This document shows positions 34,446 to 42,256 of a stretch of 64,000 nucleotides of DNA, piece by piece (position 1 is the stretch's first letter; each line of letters opens with the position of its first letter). The position numbers were made by a program, and so were the translations under genes. The notes beneath the pieces were generated by a model. It was not told the origin of the DNA. It did not search any database and saw only the letters and a list, made by a program, of their open reading frames with translations. The DNA lies in assembly GCA_017539045.1 (NCBI GenBank), contig JAFYHS010000006.1:62001-126000 (forward strand), read 5' to 3'. Source of the DNA: Bacteroidales bacterium. Its GTDB lineage: Bacteria; Bacteroidota; Bacteroidia; Bacteroidales; F082.

Positions 34446-35589
34446 ATATGGCGTGAAGAAGTTAAATTCTCAACATAGAATGGTTGACCTCTTTGCTGGT
34501 TGTGGAGGCCTCAGTTTAGGTTTGGAGCAAGCAGGGTTTATGCCGTGGTTTGTCAACGAAATTGTTGAACAGTTCGCGAACACATACAAATTCAACCATA
34601 AGCTTGCAGACGATCATTATTACATTGGTGACATTGCTGTGCTCAATGAACATCTGTATGAATACGAAGAAATGTTCAAAGATATTACCCTTGTATGTGG
34701 CGGACCTCCTTGTCAAGGATTCTCTATGGCCAATAGACAAAGGATTCTTGATGACCCTCGAAATAATCTGTATAAGCAGTATTTGATTTTCTTAAGCATA
34801 GTACGTCCTAAATTCTTCATCATGGAGAATGTGAAGGGTATGATGAATAAAAAGGATGAAATCATACAAAACTTCAAAGAATATCTTGGGGAAGAGTATT
34901 TATTTGATTACGATGTGCTTAAAGCCCAAGATTATGGTGTTCCTCAAAACAGAGAGCGTTTTATTATGATTGGCAATCGCATAGGTGTCCAGCCCAAAGA
35001 GATCTTTGAAGAAGTGTATCGCCACAAACGTGAACCTTTTGTATTGCGCGACGCATTATATGGACTTCCTCATTTAGAAGCAAAGAAAGACAAAGGGCAA
35101 AGTGGTGTTGAGGACGCTCAATCCGGTTTTACTGAATGCGATTTTGAATATCCGAAGACCAAATTCTATTATTTCATAAATGGTAATAGGGTCATAACAA
35201 AGCTATACAACCATAAAAACAGGTATAATAACGAAAGAGACATCGAGATTTTTAGGCGACTTCCTCAAGGAGCAAATTCTCTTCATGAATCTATTGCCGA
35301 TATTATGCCCTATAAGAGACGTAACGACATCTTTAAGGACAAATATTTTAAATTAGACGAAACACAAATTTGCAAGACCATTACTTCTCACATGAAGTTT
35401 GATTGCAACATGTATATTCATCCATGGGAAGCAAGAGGGCTGAGCCCAAGAGAGGCTGCTCGTATACAAACCTTCCCTGATGACTTCGTTTTTACAGGAG
35501 CGCAGAATATGTGGTACGCCCAAGTTGGAAATGCGGTACCGGTTAAACTTGCAAAGGCCATAGGAGACGGCATAATGAAATTTGTATGA
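34426..35589 (+). CDS. DNA (cytosine-5) methyltransferase 2 of the defence operon
   Basis: A 387-residue C5-cytosine DNA methyltransferase. Motifs: I MVDLFAGCGGLSLGLEQAGF, IV GGPPCQGFS (catalytic Cys96), VI IMENVKGM, VIII PQNRERFIMIG, IX SPREAARIQTFPDDF, X QVGNAVPVKLA. The long stretch between VIII and IX (about 200-330) is the target-recognition domain. It overlaps the MORC gene by 20 bases and methyltransferase 3 by 4 bases (ATGA), a tight translational coupling. AT-rich like its neighbours. In LlaJI-type systems two C5 methylases each modify one strand of an asymmetric site; genes 2 and 3 are candidates for such a pair. Confidence 0.95.
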   Translation: MMQLKSKYGVKKLNSQHRMVDLFAGCGGLSLGLEQAGFMPWFVNEIVEQFANTYKFNHKLADDHYYIGDIAVLNEHLYEYEEMFKDITLVCGGPPCQGFSMANRQRILDDPRNNLYKQYLIFLSIVRPKFFIMENVKGMMNKKDEIIQNFKEYLGEEYLFDYDVLKAQDYGVPQNRERFIMIGNRIGVQPKEIFEEVYRHKREPFVLRDALYGLPHLEAKKDKGQSGVEDAQSGFTECDFEYPKTKFYYFINGNRVITKLYNHKNRYNNERDIEIFRRLPQGANSLHESIADIMPYKRRNDIFKDKYFKLDETQICKTITSHMKFDCNMYIHPWEARGLSPREAARIQTFPDDFVFTGAQNMWYAQVGNAVPVKLAKAIGDGIMKFV

Positions 35590-36650
35590 ATCACGTAGAA
35601 CTTTTTGCTGGTATAGGTGGTTTTAGAAGGGCCATGGATTTAATTTCTCATGACCTTAGTATTCCTATTGATACAATCGCTTTTTCCGAGATTGACAAAA
35701 CGGCAATTAGCACCTACAAAGCAAATTATGATACTGATGGCGAATTTCCGATGGGAGATATCGTAGATTTTGTGAAGAACAAAAAATGGATGAAACAATT
35801 CCCTAAATATGAGATTCTTTCAGGAGGGTTTCCGTGTCAAACGTTTAGTATGATGGGAAGCCAAGAAGGATTTGAGGAAGAAAGAGGACAAATGTTTTTC
35901 CGAATCATGGATATGGTAAATAGTAGACATCCACGCTATGTTCTCTTGGAGAATGTCAAGAACTTAAAGAATCATGATAAGGGAAACACAATTGCTGTTA
36001 TAAAAAGCGAATTGGAGAATGCTGGGTACATTGTAAAAATGGATGTTTTCAACTCGAATGATTTTGGCCTACCACAAAAACGCAATAGGGTTATTATTTT
36101 TGCAAGAAGAAAGTACTTAGGCCGTTTTGATTTCACGTCGGATCTTGTTAAAGCCTCTTTTAGTCAAATGGATAGAAGCAAATGTTCGCTGCATTTCTAC
36201 AATTCGACCATTGATTTGCTTGACAGAGATGTTGATAAGAAATACTACCTTTCAGAAAAAATAAAACCGACAATATTAAGTGATGGCAGTTCTGGTTTTA
36301 AATCAAAATCGGAAATTGACCAGATTATTGCTCGGCCATTAACTGCCACCATGCACAAAATGCATCGCGCTTGTCAAGATAACTATTATAGTGATTTGTT
36401 TATTCAATCAAAGGGAAAAGATAAACCAGCAGAGAGAATGAGCAAAGAGGAATTGGCTAAGATAGCGATTCGAAAACTGACACCTAAAGAAGCTTTCATG
36501 ATTCAAGGATTTGGGCCTGACTTTGCGACAAAGGCTGAAGAAGCAGGTGTCCCAGATGGAGCAATGTATAAACAAGCTGGCAATGCCGTTAGCGTGAATA
36601 CTATATATGCAGTGATGTATTATTTGATTACAAAAAAAATACTTTCATAA
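35586..36650 (+). CDS. DNA (cytosine-5) methyltransferase 3 of the defence operon
   Basis: A 354-residue C5-cytosine DNA methyltransferase. Motif I is HVELFAGIGGFRRAM, IV GGFPCQTFS (catalytic Cys84), VI LLENVKNL, VIII LPQKRNRVIIFA, IX TPKEAFMIQGFG, X QAGNAVSVNTIY. All motifs are present, though motif X has Val-Ser in place of the usual Val-Pro. The recognition part lies at about 170-300. It starts inside the stop of methyltransferase 2 (ATGA overlap), and the McrB-like gene begins one base after its stop. AT-rich. Likely partner of methyltransferase 2 in protecting the same recognition site; this is an inference from the arrangement. Confidence 0.94.
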   Translation: MNHVELFAGIGGFRRAMDLISHDLSIPIDTIAFSEIDKTAISTYKANYDTDGEFPMGDIVDFVKNKKWMKQFPKYEILSGGFPCQTFSMMGSQEGFEEERGQMFFRIMDMVNSRHPRYVLLENVKNLKNHDKGNTIAVIKSELENAGYIVKMDVFNSNDFGLPQKRNRVIIFARRKYLGRFDFTSDLVKASFSQMDRSKCSLHFYNSTIDLLDRDVDKKYYLSEKIKPTILSDGSSGFKSKSEIDQIIARPLTATMHKMHRACQDNYYSDLFIQSKGKDKPAERMSKEELAKIAIRKLTPKEAFMIQGFGPDFATKAEEAGVPDGAMYKQAGNAVSVNTIYAVMYYLITKKILS

Positions 36651-36651
36651 T

Positions 36652-38679
36652 ATGATTACCAAACGCATTCACTCCCAAGACGCACACTACAAGCTTTCTC
36701 CAAAGAACTCTGGAGAAACAAGTCTTAATCTTTCAAATGAGATATTGCAACTGATTGCACCAACATTAACGAAAGGTTCAGAAACACCTATCTCATTTAC
36801 ACTTTATAGAGCAGATTATTTAAAAGCACTTGGGGCAATCGTCAACTGTTCACCTCTATACATTACGACTTCCTCTTCTTCAACGGTAGTTAGCTCTGAC
36901 CCAAATGTGTTTATTAAAGACTTTCAAGCTATTTGCTCATTTTTTGGGCCAAATGAGAAAAAAACATATTCTGTAAATCTAATTTATCGGAATGACGGAC
37001 GTATTTATCTAAATGCTTTAGAAGACAAGAGCAGCAAGTTTAATATACGTCATTTCTTGCTCGAAGAAAGATCCGTTTTAGAGTTTTACAAAGATGATAA
37101 TTCTGTTACTATTAGATTAAAACTTGATTCGTCCGAGGATGATGTTTCATCACAAAAAAATGTAACCGAACTCATTTTTAGCGAAAAGAATCTTACTTCA
37201 TTCGTCTTGTCTGTAATTCAATATGTTAACAAAATAGATGGATTAGATGCTATTGTTCCTTATGCAAGCTCTACTTCACCAATCAAGGTAAGCAAAAGAA
37301 GCACCTTTAAATTAACAGGGATGTTTTTAGAATCCACCTTAGATGATGTAAAGGCAAGAAATCTTAGTCATACGAGATGGTTTGAAGACCAATTTACACT
37401 GGGAGAACGAAATGTATTCCTAAGCACTCAATGGAATGCAAATGGAGATTACCAACTGACACTTGATGATTTTATCAAGATGATTCAATGTTGCTACGGG
37501 ACTAATTACCTATACAAAACAGGCCCCAATGGAGAGCATCAATTATACCTTGTTTCCAAAAAAGCCAATAATGATTTGAAAGGATACCCTCTCCAGCAAA
37601 TCTTCTACGGCGCCCCAGGTACAGGCAAATCCCATAGAATCAAGGAAATTATCCGAGAAAACGGCATTGACGAGAAGAAACAAGTCATCCGCACCACCTT
37701 CCATCCCGATAGCGACTATTCCACTTTTGTGGGTTGCTATAAACCTATCATGAAGTCCGTGCTGCAAACCTACGTGGTGGAGGGCAACGAGAAACCCGTG
37801 ATGGCTGACAAAGATAACCAAGCCACCAAAGAGGAAATCGTTTACGACTACACGCCACAAGCCTTTGTGCAAGCCTATACCAAGGCATGGACTACGAACA
37901 AGCCTGTCATCCTTGTCATCGAGGAAATCAACCGTGGCAACTGCGCCCAAATCTTCGGCGACATCTTCCAACTCTTAGACAGAGGCGATGACGGCGTTTC
38001 AGAGTATGAAATCAAACCCGACAAAGCCTTGGAAAACTATCTGAGGGAGTATTTCGCCACTTTCGAGGATGTGGACGAACAAATAAAGAGCGGAAAAATA
38101 ATGAAGTTGCCTTCCAACCTCTACATCTGGGCCACCATGAACACCAGTGACCAAAGCCTCTTCCCCATCGATTCGGCTTTCAAGCGCAGATGGGAGTGGA
38201 AGTATATCAAGATTGCCTGGCCTTACAAGAAAAACGAAGACGGCTCCTTCAAAACGGACGAAAACGGAGAGAAGGTTCACTTCAATTACTCGATTGAAGG
38301 CGATCACGACTGGTGGAAGTTCCTGCAACAAATCAACGCCATCATCGACAAAATGACCAATTCGGCCGACAAGCAGTTGGGCTATTTCTTTGCCAAAGCA
38401 AAGGATGGCATCATTTCTTACGATACCTTCGTTTCGAAAGTCTGCTTCTACCTCTGGAACGACATCTTCAAGACCTACGCCCTCGACGAACAGCAAGGCG
38501 ACTTGTTCAAATTCGCGAAGAAAATCAAAGACAAGGACGAAAACGAGAAGGAAGTCATAGGTCATCTCTCTTTCCCCGAATTCTATGATGGTGACGGAAA
38601 TGTTGTGCCAGACGTGGCAAGGCAGTTCATAGAACATGTGATGGCTTGGAACACGGAAGGCAAGAAAGAGAATAGTTGA
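36652..38679 (+). CDS. McrB-like AAA+ NTPase (R1.LlaJI-type restriction subunit)
   Basis: A 675-residue AAA+ protein of the McrB branch, which usually hydrolyses GTP and drives DNA translocation for a partner nuclease. Walker A is GAPGTGKS (320-327), Walker B VILVIEEINRG. MNTSDQS corresponds to the McrB guanine-discriminating NTxD motif, and FKRRWEW carries the sensor-2/arginine finger. Residues 1-310 have no recognised domain and probably bind DNA. Base composition changes near 37588 (about residue 312): the N-terminal part is AT-rich like the methylases, the AAA+ part is GC-rich like the host. In McrB and R1.LlaJI the N-terminus decides target recognition. Confidence 0.9.
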   Translation: MITKRIHSQDAHYKLSPKNSGETSLNLSNEILQLIAPTLTKGSETPISFTLYRADYLKALGAIVNCSPLYITTSSSSTVVSSDPNVFIKDFQAICSFFGPNEKKTYSVNLIYRNDGRIYLNALEDKSSKFNIRHFLLEERSVLEFYKDDNSVTIRLKLDSSEDDVSSQKNVTELIFSEKNLTSFVLSVIQYVNKIDGLDAIVPYASSTSPIKVSKRSTFKLTGMFLESTLDDVKARNLSHTRWFEDQFTLGERNVFLSTQWNANGDYQLTLDDFIKMIQCCYGTNYLYKTGPNGEHQLYLVSKKANNDLKGYPLQQIFYGAPGTGKSHRIKEIIRENGIDEKKQVIRTTFHPDSDYSTFVGCYKPIMKSVLQTYVVEGNEKPVMADKDNQATKEEIVYDYTPQAFVQAYTKAWTTNKPVILVIEEINRGNCAQIFGDIFQLLDRGDDGVSEYEIKPDKALENYLREYFATFEDVDEQIKSGKIMKLPSNLYIWATMNTSDQSLFPIDSAFKRRWEWKYIKIAWPYKKNEDGSFKTDENGEKVHFNYSIEGDHDWWKFLQQINAIIDKMTNSADKQLGYFFAKAKDGIISYDTFVSKVCFYLWNDIFKTYALDEQQGDLFKFAKKIKDKDENEKEVIGHLSFPEFYDGDGNVVPDVARQFIEHVMAWNTEGKKENS

Positions 38680-38687
38680 TTGGCATT

Positions 38688-39854
38688 ATGGGCAAAGCGG
38701 TAACCATACAAGACAAGGAGTATCTGGAGTGGATAAAAGATTTAGGCACCCGCTTCCGCCGGAGTCAAATCAAGGCTGCGGTGAAGGTGAACGAGGAAAT
38801 GCTCCGTTTCTATTGGGAGTTAGGCCATGACATCGTGGAAAGAGATGCCGAGAACCACTATGGTAGCCGGTTCTTCTCTATATTGAGCCATGATTTGAAA
38901 GAGGCAACATCCATGACATCAGGTCTGTCGGAGAGAAACATCCGATATGCCAAAGATTTTTATTTACTTTATAGTCAAGAAGTTGGAATTTTGCAGCAAC
39001 CTGCTGCAAAATCTGACCTTGAGGATGTTACCAAAGACGAGGAAAAATTGCAGCAACCTGCTGCAAAATCCAATGATACAATTCTGCCTCAACTTGTGGA
39101 GCAAATCAAAAGTGAAATATTCTCCGTCCCGTGGGGGCACCACATGTTGCTCATTGACAAATGCAAAAACGCTCCGCAAAAAGCACTATTCTTTGTCCAT
39201 CAGACCATGCAAAACGGTTGGAGCCGCAACATGCTGCTCAACTTCCTTGACACCGACCTCTACGAACGGCAGGGCAAGGCGTTGACCAATTTCAGTCGCA
39301 CTTTACCAGATGAGACGAGCGACCTGGCGCAAGAATTGACAAAAGACCCGTACGACTTTGCCTTTACTGGCATCACCGGTAAATACAACGAACGGTTGTT
39401 GAAAGACAAACTGCTCAACAACATCACACAATTCTTGGTAGAATTAGGCACAGGCTTCGCTTATGTGGGCAAGGAATACCGCTTGCAGATAGGCGACACG
39501 GAGAACTTCATCGACCTACTTTTCTACAATTTGAACTTGTCGTGCTACGTAGTGATTGAGGTGAAAATTGGCAAGTTTGAGTTTGCCGATGCTGGACAAC
39601 TCGGAGGGTATGTCGTGGCATGCAACCACATATTGAAGAAAGAAGGACGTGACAATCCCACTATCGGCATCTTGATTTGCAAGGAGAAAGATAGCCTTGT
39701 GGCACAATATGCACTGGAAGCCAGCAGTCAGCCTTTAGGCATTTCGGAGTACGAACTGGCCAAACTCTATCCAGAGAAAGTGGAAGGAACCATCCCTACC
39801 ATTGAAGAAATAGAACAGAATTTGGGCAACAGAATCAAAAACGACGAGGACTAA
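38688..39854 (+). CDS. DUF1016 / YhcG-type PD-(D/E)XK nuclease-fold protein
   Basis: A 388-residue DUF1016 protein. The N-terminal DUF1016-N helical domain (LGTRFRRSQIKAAVKVNEEMLRFYWELGHDI, GLSERNIRYAKDFY) probably binds DNA. The C-terminal PD-(D/E)XK-like core shows FIDLLFYN, then VVIEVKIGKFEFADAGQLGGY, with Asp and Glu-x-Lys in order. Such proteins lie in mobile and restriction loci with unsettled function. ATG at 38688 is used; a TTG at 38676 overlaps the McrB-like stop. It interrupts the usual McrB-then-nuclease order and is host-like in composition. It contains two copies of the palindrome TTGCAGCAACCTGCTGCAA, each encoding LQQPAAK. Confidence 0.85.
   Translation: MGKAVTIQDKEYLEWIKDLGTRFRRSQIKAAVKVNEEMLRFYWELGHDIVERDAENHYGSRFFSILSHDLKEATSMTSGLSERNIRYAKDFYLLYSQEVGILQQPAAKSDLEDVTKDEEKLQQPAAKSNDTILPQLVEQIKSEIFSVPWGHHMLLIDKCKNAPQKALFFVHQTMQNGWSRNMLLNFLDTDLYERQGKALTNFSRTLPDETSDLAQELTKDPYDFAFTGITGKYNERLLKDKLLNNITQFLVELGTGFAYVGKEYRLQIGDTENFIDLLFYNLNLSCYVVIEVKIGKFEFADAGQLGGYVVACNHILKKEGRDNPTIGILICKEKDSLVAQYALEASSQPLGISEYELAKLYPEKVEGTIPTIEEIEQNLGNRIKNDED
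38988..39070 (+). repeat. Two palindromic units inside the DUF1016 gene
   Basis: Copy 1 (38988-39012) has perfect 11-base arms ATTTTGCAGCA / TGCTGCAAAAT around ACC. Copy 2 (39048-39066) keeps 8-base arms. Copies start 57 bases (19 codons) apart and both encode LQQPAAK. Confidence 0.8.
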
Positions 39855-42079
39855 TGTATATCATTTTTGAGGAACACCAATATGCTGCCGAAGATGTCAA
39901 AGTAGCGCTACACGGTATCAGTGAGTTGCAAGACATCAACAAAAACGTCAGCGTGAGCTATGTGGGTTATTACTACGAGCCCGCCATACCCGATTGCGTG
40001 TTTATTCTCCCCAAGGTTCTGCTCAACGACAAGGATCAATTGGTGGTTGGCCCCAATACAACTATCGACCCAAAAGAAATCATCACACCTGAAGGACAGC
40101 AGAAACACTTGACCCAAGAATACCGCAAGTTCCTTTACGAGTTTGCTGTATGGATTTATAGGACAATTGCTGTTTACCACCAGCATAAACCCAATTCACA
40201 GGCCATCTATTACCGTCGTCTGCCACGCTCGGGGAAAGGGATGCGGCATCAAGCCAACACTTATCTCGACATCATCCTGTCCCTCATCCAATTCAACCAA
40301 GAGAACCAGGATTTCTTTCTATACACGGTCAAAAACATCCACTCGGGACACAACAAAATCAACTGGACGCGGACCATCTCACAATCAGAAGCCATCCTCC
40401 AAAACGGCACACCTGTTTATCTGGATCCCGTCAACCGCAAACGACAGATCAATTTCGACGAGGAGTTGTTCGTCATCTTCTTCTCCATCCTTGACTATGT
40501 CAACCGCGAGTATGGATTCCGTGCACCCATTAATATGCAATATGAGTTGCTCACTCCGTCGCAGTTTGAGACCTATCGCAAAGGCTACGGCAAGACCAGA
40601 CTGAAGGAAATCCGATACAAATACTTCTCCGACAAGGCGGTGATGCTATGGGAACTCTGCTATGCGTTTTTCGACAACACCTACCTGCTAGCCGTCAACA
40701 CCGAAAACAAGGAATATCTGCTTGCCAAGAAATACAATATCATCTTTGAGGCGATGATAGACGAACTCATAGGCACTTCTCATGACAAAATACCGCCCGG
40801 TTTGGCCGACCAAGACGATGGCAAGCAAGTGGACCACATGTACACTGACTTGGCGCTTACTTCGCCTCAAAACCGAGAAGTGTACTACATCGGCGATTCC
40901 AAGTATTACAAGATGTCGACGGCTCTTGGAAAGCCTTCCGTTTCGAAGCAATACACCTACGCCCGCAATGTGATACAATGGAACATTGACTTGTGGAAAG
41001 ACAATGAAGAAGGGCGACGGATGAAAAGTGAGACCGATAAAAGATACAAAGACATAAGGCTGCGCCCTGATTCGCCCAACGAGGGTTATGACATCATTCC
41101 CAACTTCTTCCTTTCCGCTTTTGTTGACGACCAACCGACCTACGACCGTGGCACTGATACCGAAGGGAACGACTTGAATGTCAAACCTCGTGAAGAGACC
41201 TATATCTCCACCCAATTCGACAATCGCCTCTTCGACCGCGACACCTTATTGTTAATGTATTATGACATCAATTTCCTATTTGTTGTCAGAATGTACGCGC
41301 GAAACAAAGAATCGGAGAAGGCGCAATGGAAAACTCATGTCAGAACCATCTTTAGGAAGAAAATCCAAGAGGTGTTGGCATCCAAATTCCAATTCTATGC
41401 CTTTGCTCCCAAGCCATCCACCTACGCCAAAGGCTATATGGATAAGAACCTGAAGAAACTGATTGGCAAGGTGTTCAGTCCGTTTGCCAACGAAGAGGTT
41501 TTTGTGCTGGCATTGGAGAACACTGAAAACGAACAGGAAAGGCAAAAAAATGAGGCATTGTTATCTGAACTAAAGAAGTATTTCTTTATAACTGAAAAAG
41601 AAGACTATAAATTAGGAGAAGACCCAACACAGAAACTGAAAGAAATGGGCTACACTAGTGGAATGAAGGGTCCTCAACAAAAGAAAGAAGAATTGATGAT
41701 CGTATTCTCCATTGACAAAAAAGTCAATGATTTAGAAGCTTTGATGGAGGGTACGGCTGAAGAATTTCTTTCGGGATACAAGCCCAACTTGATGCAGGAT
41801 TTCTCCCGAATCAAATATCTCGCACCATTTGACAACAAATCTCTTCTTGGGGCATATAAGATTGAATCCATCACATTGACTAATCTGACAGATAATGAAA
41901 ACCCTGTAAGATTACTATTTAAATTAGGGAATTATTACAGATTTAAGCAACCCATTGGTTATATGCTTCCAAGAGCAGCCTCTGCCGGACACTCCCGTTC
42001 ACCAGAGGATTTGGCTCGCTTAATTGGTGACAATACACCTTATCAAACATTTGACTTCCTTTTCGATAAACCTAACTAA
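39854..42079 (+). CDS. LlaJI R2 / McrC-like PD-(D/E)XK restriction nuclease
   Basis: A 741-residue protein that fits the LlaJI R2/DUF2357-type nuclease partner of McrB-like motors. An N-terminal beta-rich region (about 1-190) leads to a helical part and a PD-(D/E)XK core: Glu299 in IIFEAMIDELIG, Asp332 in DHMYTDLAL, then YIGDSKYYK with Asp348 and Lys350. A C-terminal domain of about 180 residues (559-741) follows, with no recognised fold. The base composition switches near 41530 from host-like to AT-rich exactly where that domain begins. It overlaps DUF1016 by one base (TAATG) and ends the operon. Family call is from motif and context; specificity is unknown. Confidence 0.72.
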   Translation: MYIIFEEHQYAAEDVKVALHGISELQDINKNVSVSYVGYYYEPAIPDCVFILPKVLLNDKDQLVVGPNTTIDPKEIITPEGQQKHLTQEYRKFLYEFAVWIYRTIAVYHQHKPNSQAIYYRRLPRSGKGMRHQANTYLDIILSLIQFNQENQDFFLYTVKNIHSGHNKINWTRTISQSEAILQNGTPVYLDPVNRKRQINFDEELFVIFFSILDYVNREYGFRAPINMQYELLTPSQFETYRKGYGKTRLKEIRYKYFSDKAVMLWELCYAFFDNTYLLAVNTENKEYLLAKKYNIIFEAMIDELIGTSHDKIPPGLADQDDGKQVDHMYTDLALTSPQNREVYYIGDSKYYKMSTALGKPSVSKQYTYARNVIQWNIDLWKDNEEGRRMKSETDKRYKDIRLRPDSPNEGYDIIPNFFLSAFVDDQPTYDRGTDTEGNDLNVKPREETYISTQFDNRLFDRDTLLLMYYDINFLFVVRMYARNKESEKAQWKTHVRTIFRKKIQEVLASKFQFYAFAPKPSTYAKGYMDKNLKKLIGKVFSPFANEEVFVLALENTENEQERQKNEALLSELKKYFFITEKEDYKLGEDPTQKLKEMGYTSGMKGPQQKKEELMIVFSIDKKVNDLEALMEGTAEEFLSGYKPNLMQDFSRIKYLAPFDNKSLLGAYKIESITLTNLTDNENPVRLLFKLGNYYRFKQPIGYMLPRAASAGHSRSPEDLARLIGDNTPYQTFDFLFDKPN

Positions 42080-42088
42080 AAACATAAA

Positions 42089-42244
42089 ATGTCCTGCCTC
42101 CAAGTCATCCTAGCTATCATCTTCCCGCCGATGGCGGTATTCGACCGCGGCTGCGGGTCGATGCTCATCGTGCTTCTGCTCACGCTCTGCGGCTGGGTGC
42201 CTGGCGTCATCGCAGCACTCATCATCCTCAACAAGAATAAATAA
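42089..42244 (+). CDS. YqaE/Pmp3 family small membrane protein
   Basis: A 51-residue proteolipid of the UPF0057 family, conserved from bacteria (YqaE) to plants and yeast (Pmp3), where it is stress-induced. It reads MSCLQVILAIIFPPMAVFDR then a second membrane helix ending VPGVIAALIILNKNK. The FPPMAVF motif in the first helix is diagnostic. It begins 10 bases after the last defence gene and ends 12 bases before the phosphatase-dipeptidase fusion. Composition is host-like and GC-rich, so the island boundary lies at about 42080. Two helices are predicted, with both ends on the same side. Confidence 0.9.
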   Translation: MSCLQVILAIIFPPMAVFDRGCGSMLIVLLLTLCGWVPGVIAALIILNKNK

Positions 42245-42256
42245 AACCACCAAAAC

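Noticed and set aside
38988-39070. Two repeated units taken as a possible CRISPR start
   Set aside because: Only two copies, in frame inside a coding gene, palindromic and without cas genes or spacers.
31726-42079. BREX, DISARM or type I/III restriction system
   Set aside because: No PglZ, BrxC, DrmA/B, HsdR/S or Mod/Res-type genes are present; methylases are all C5 type and the motor is of the McrB branch.
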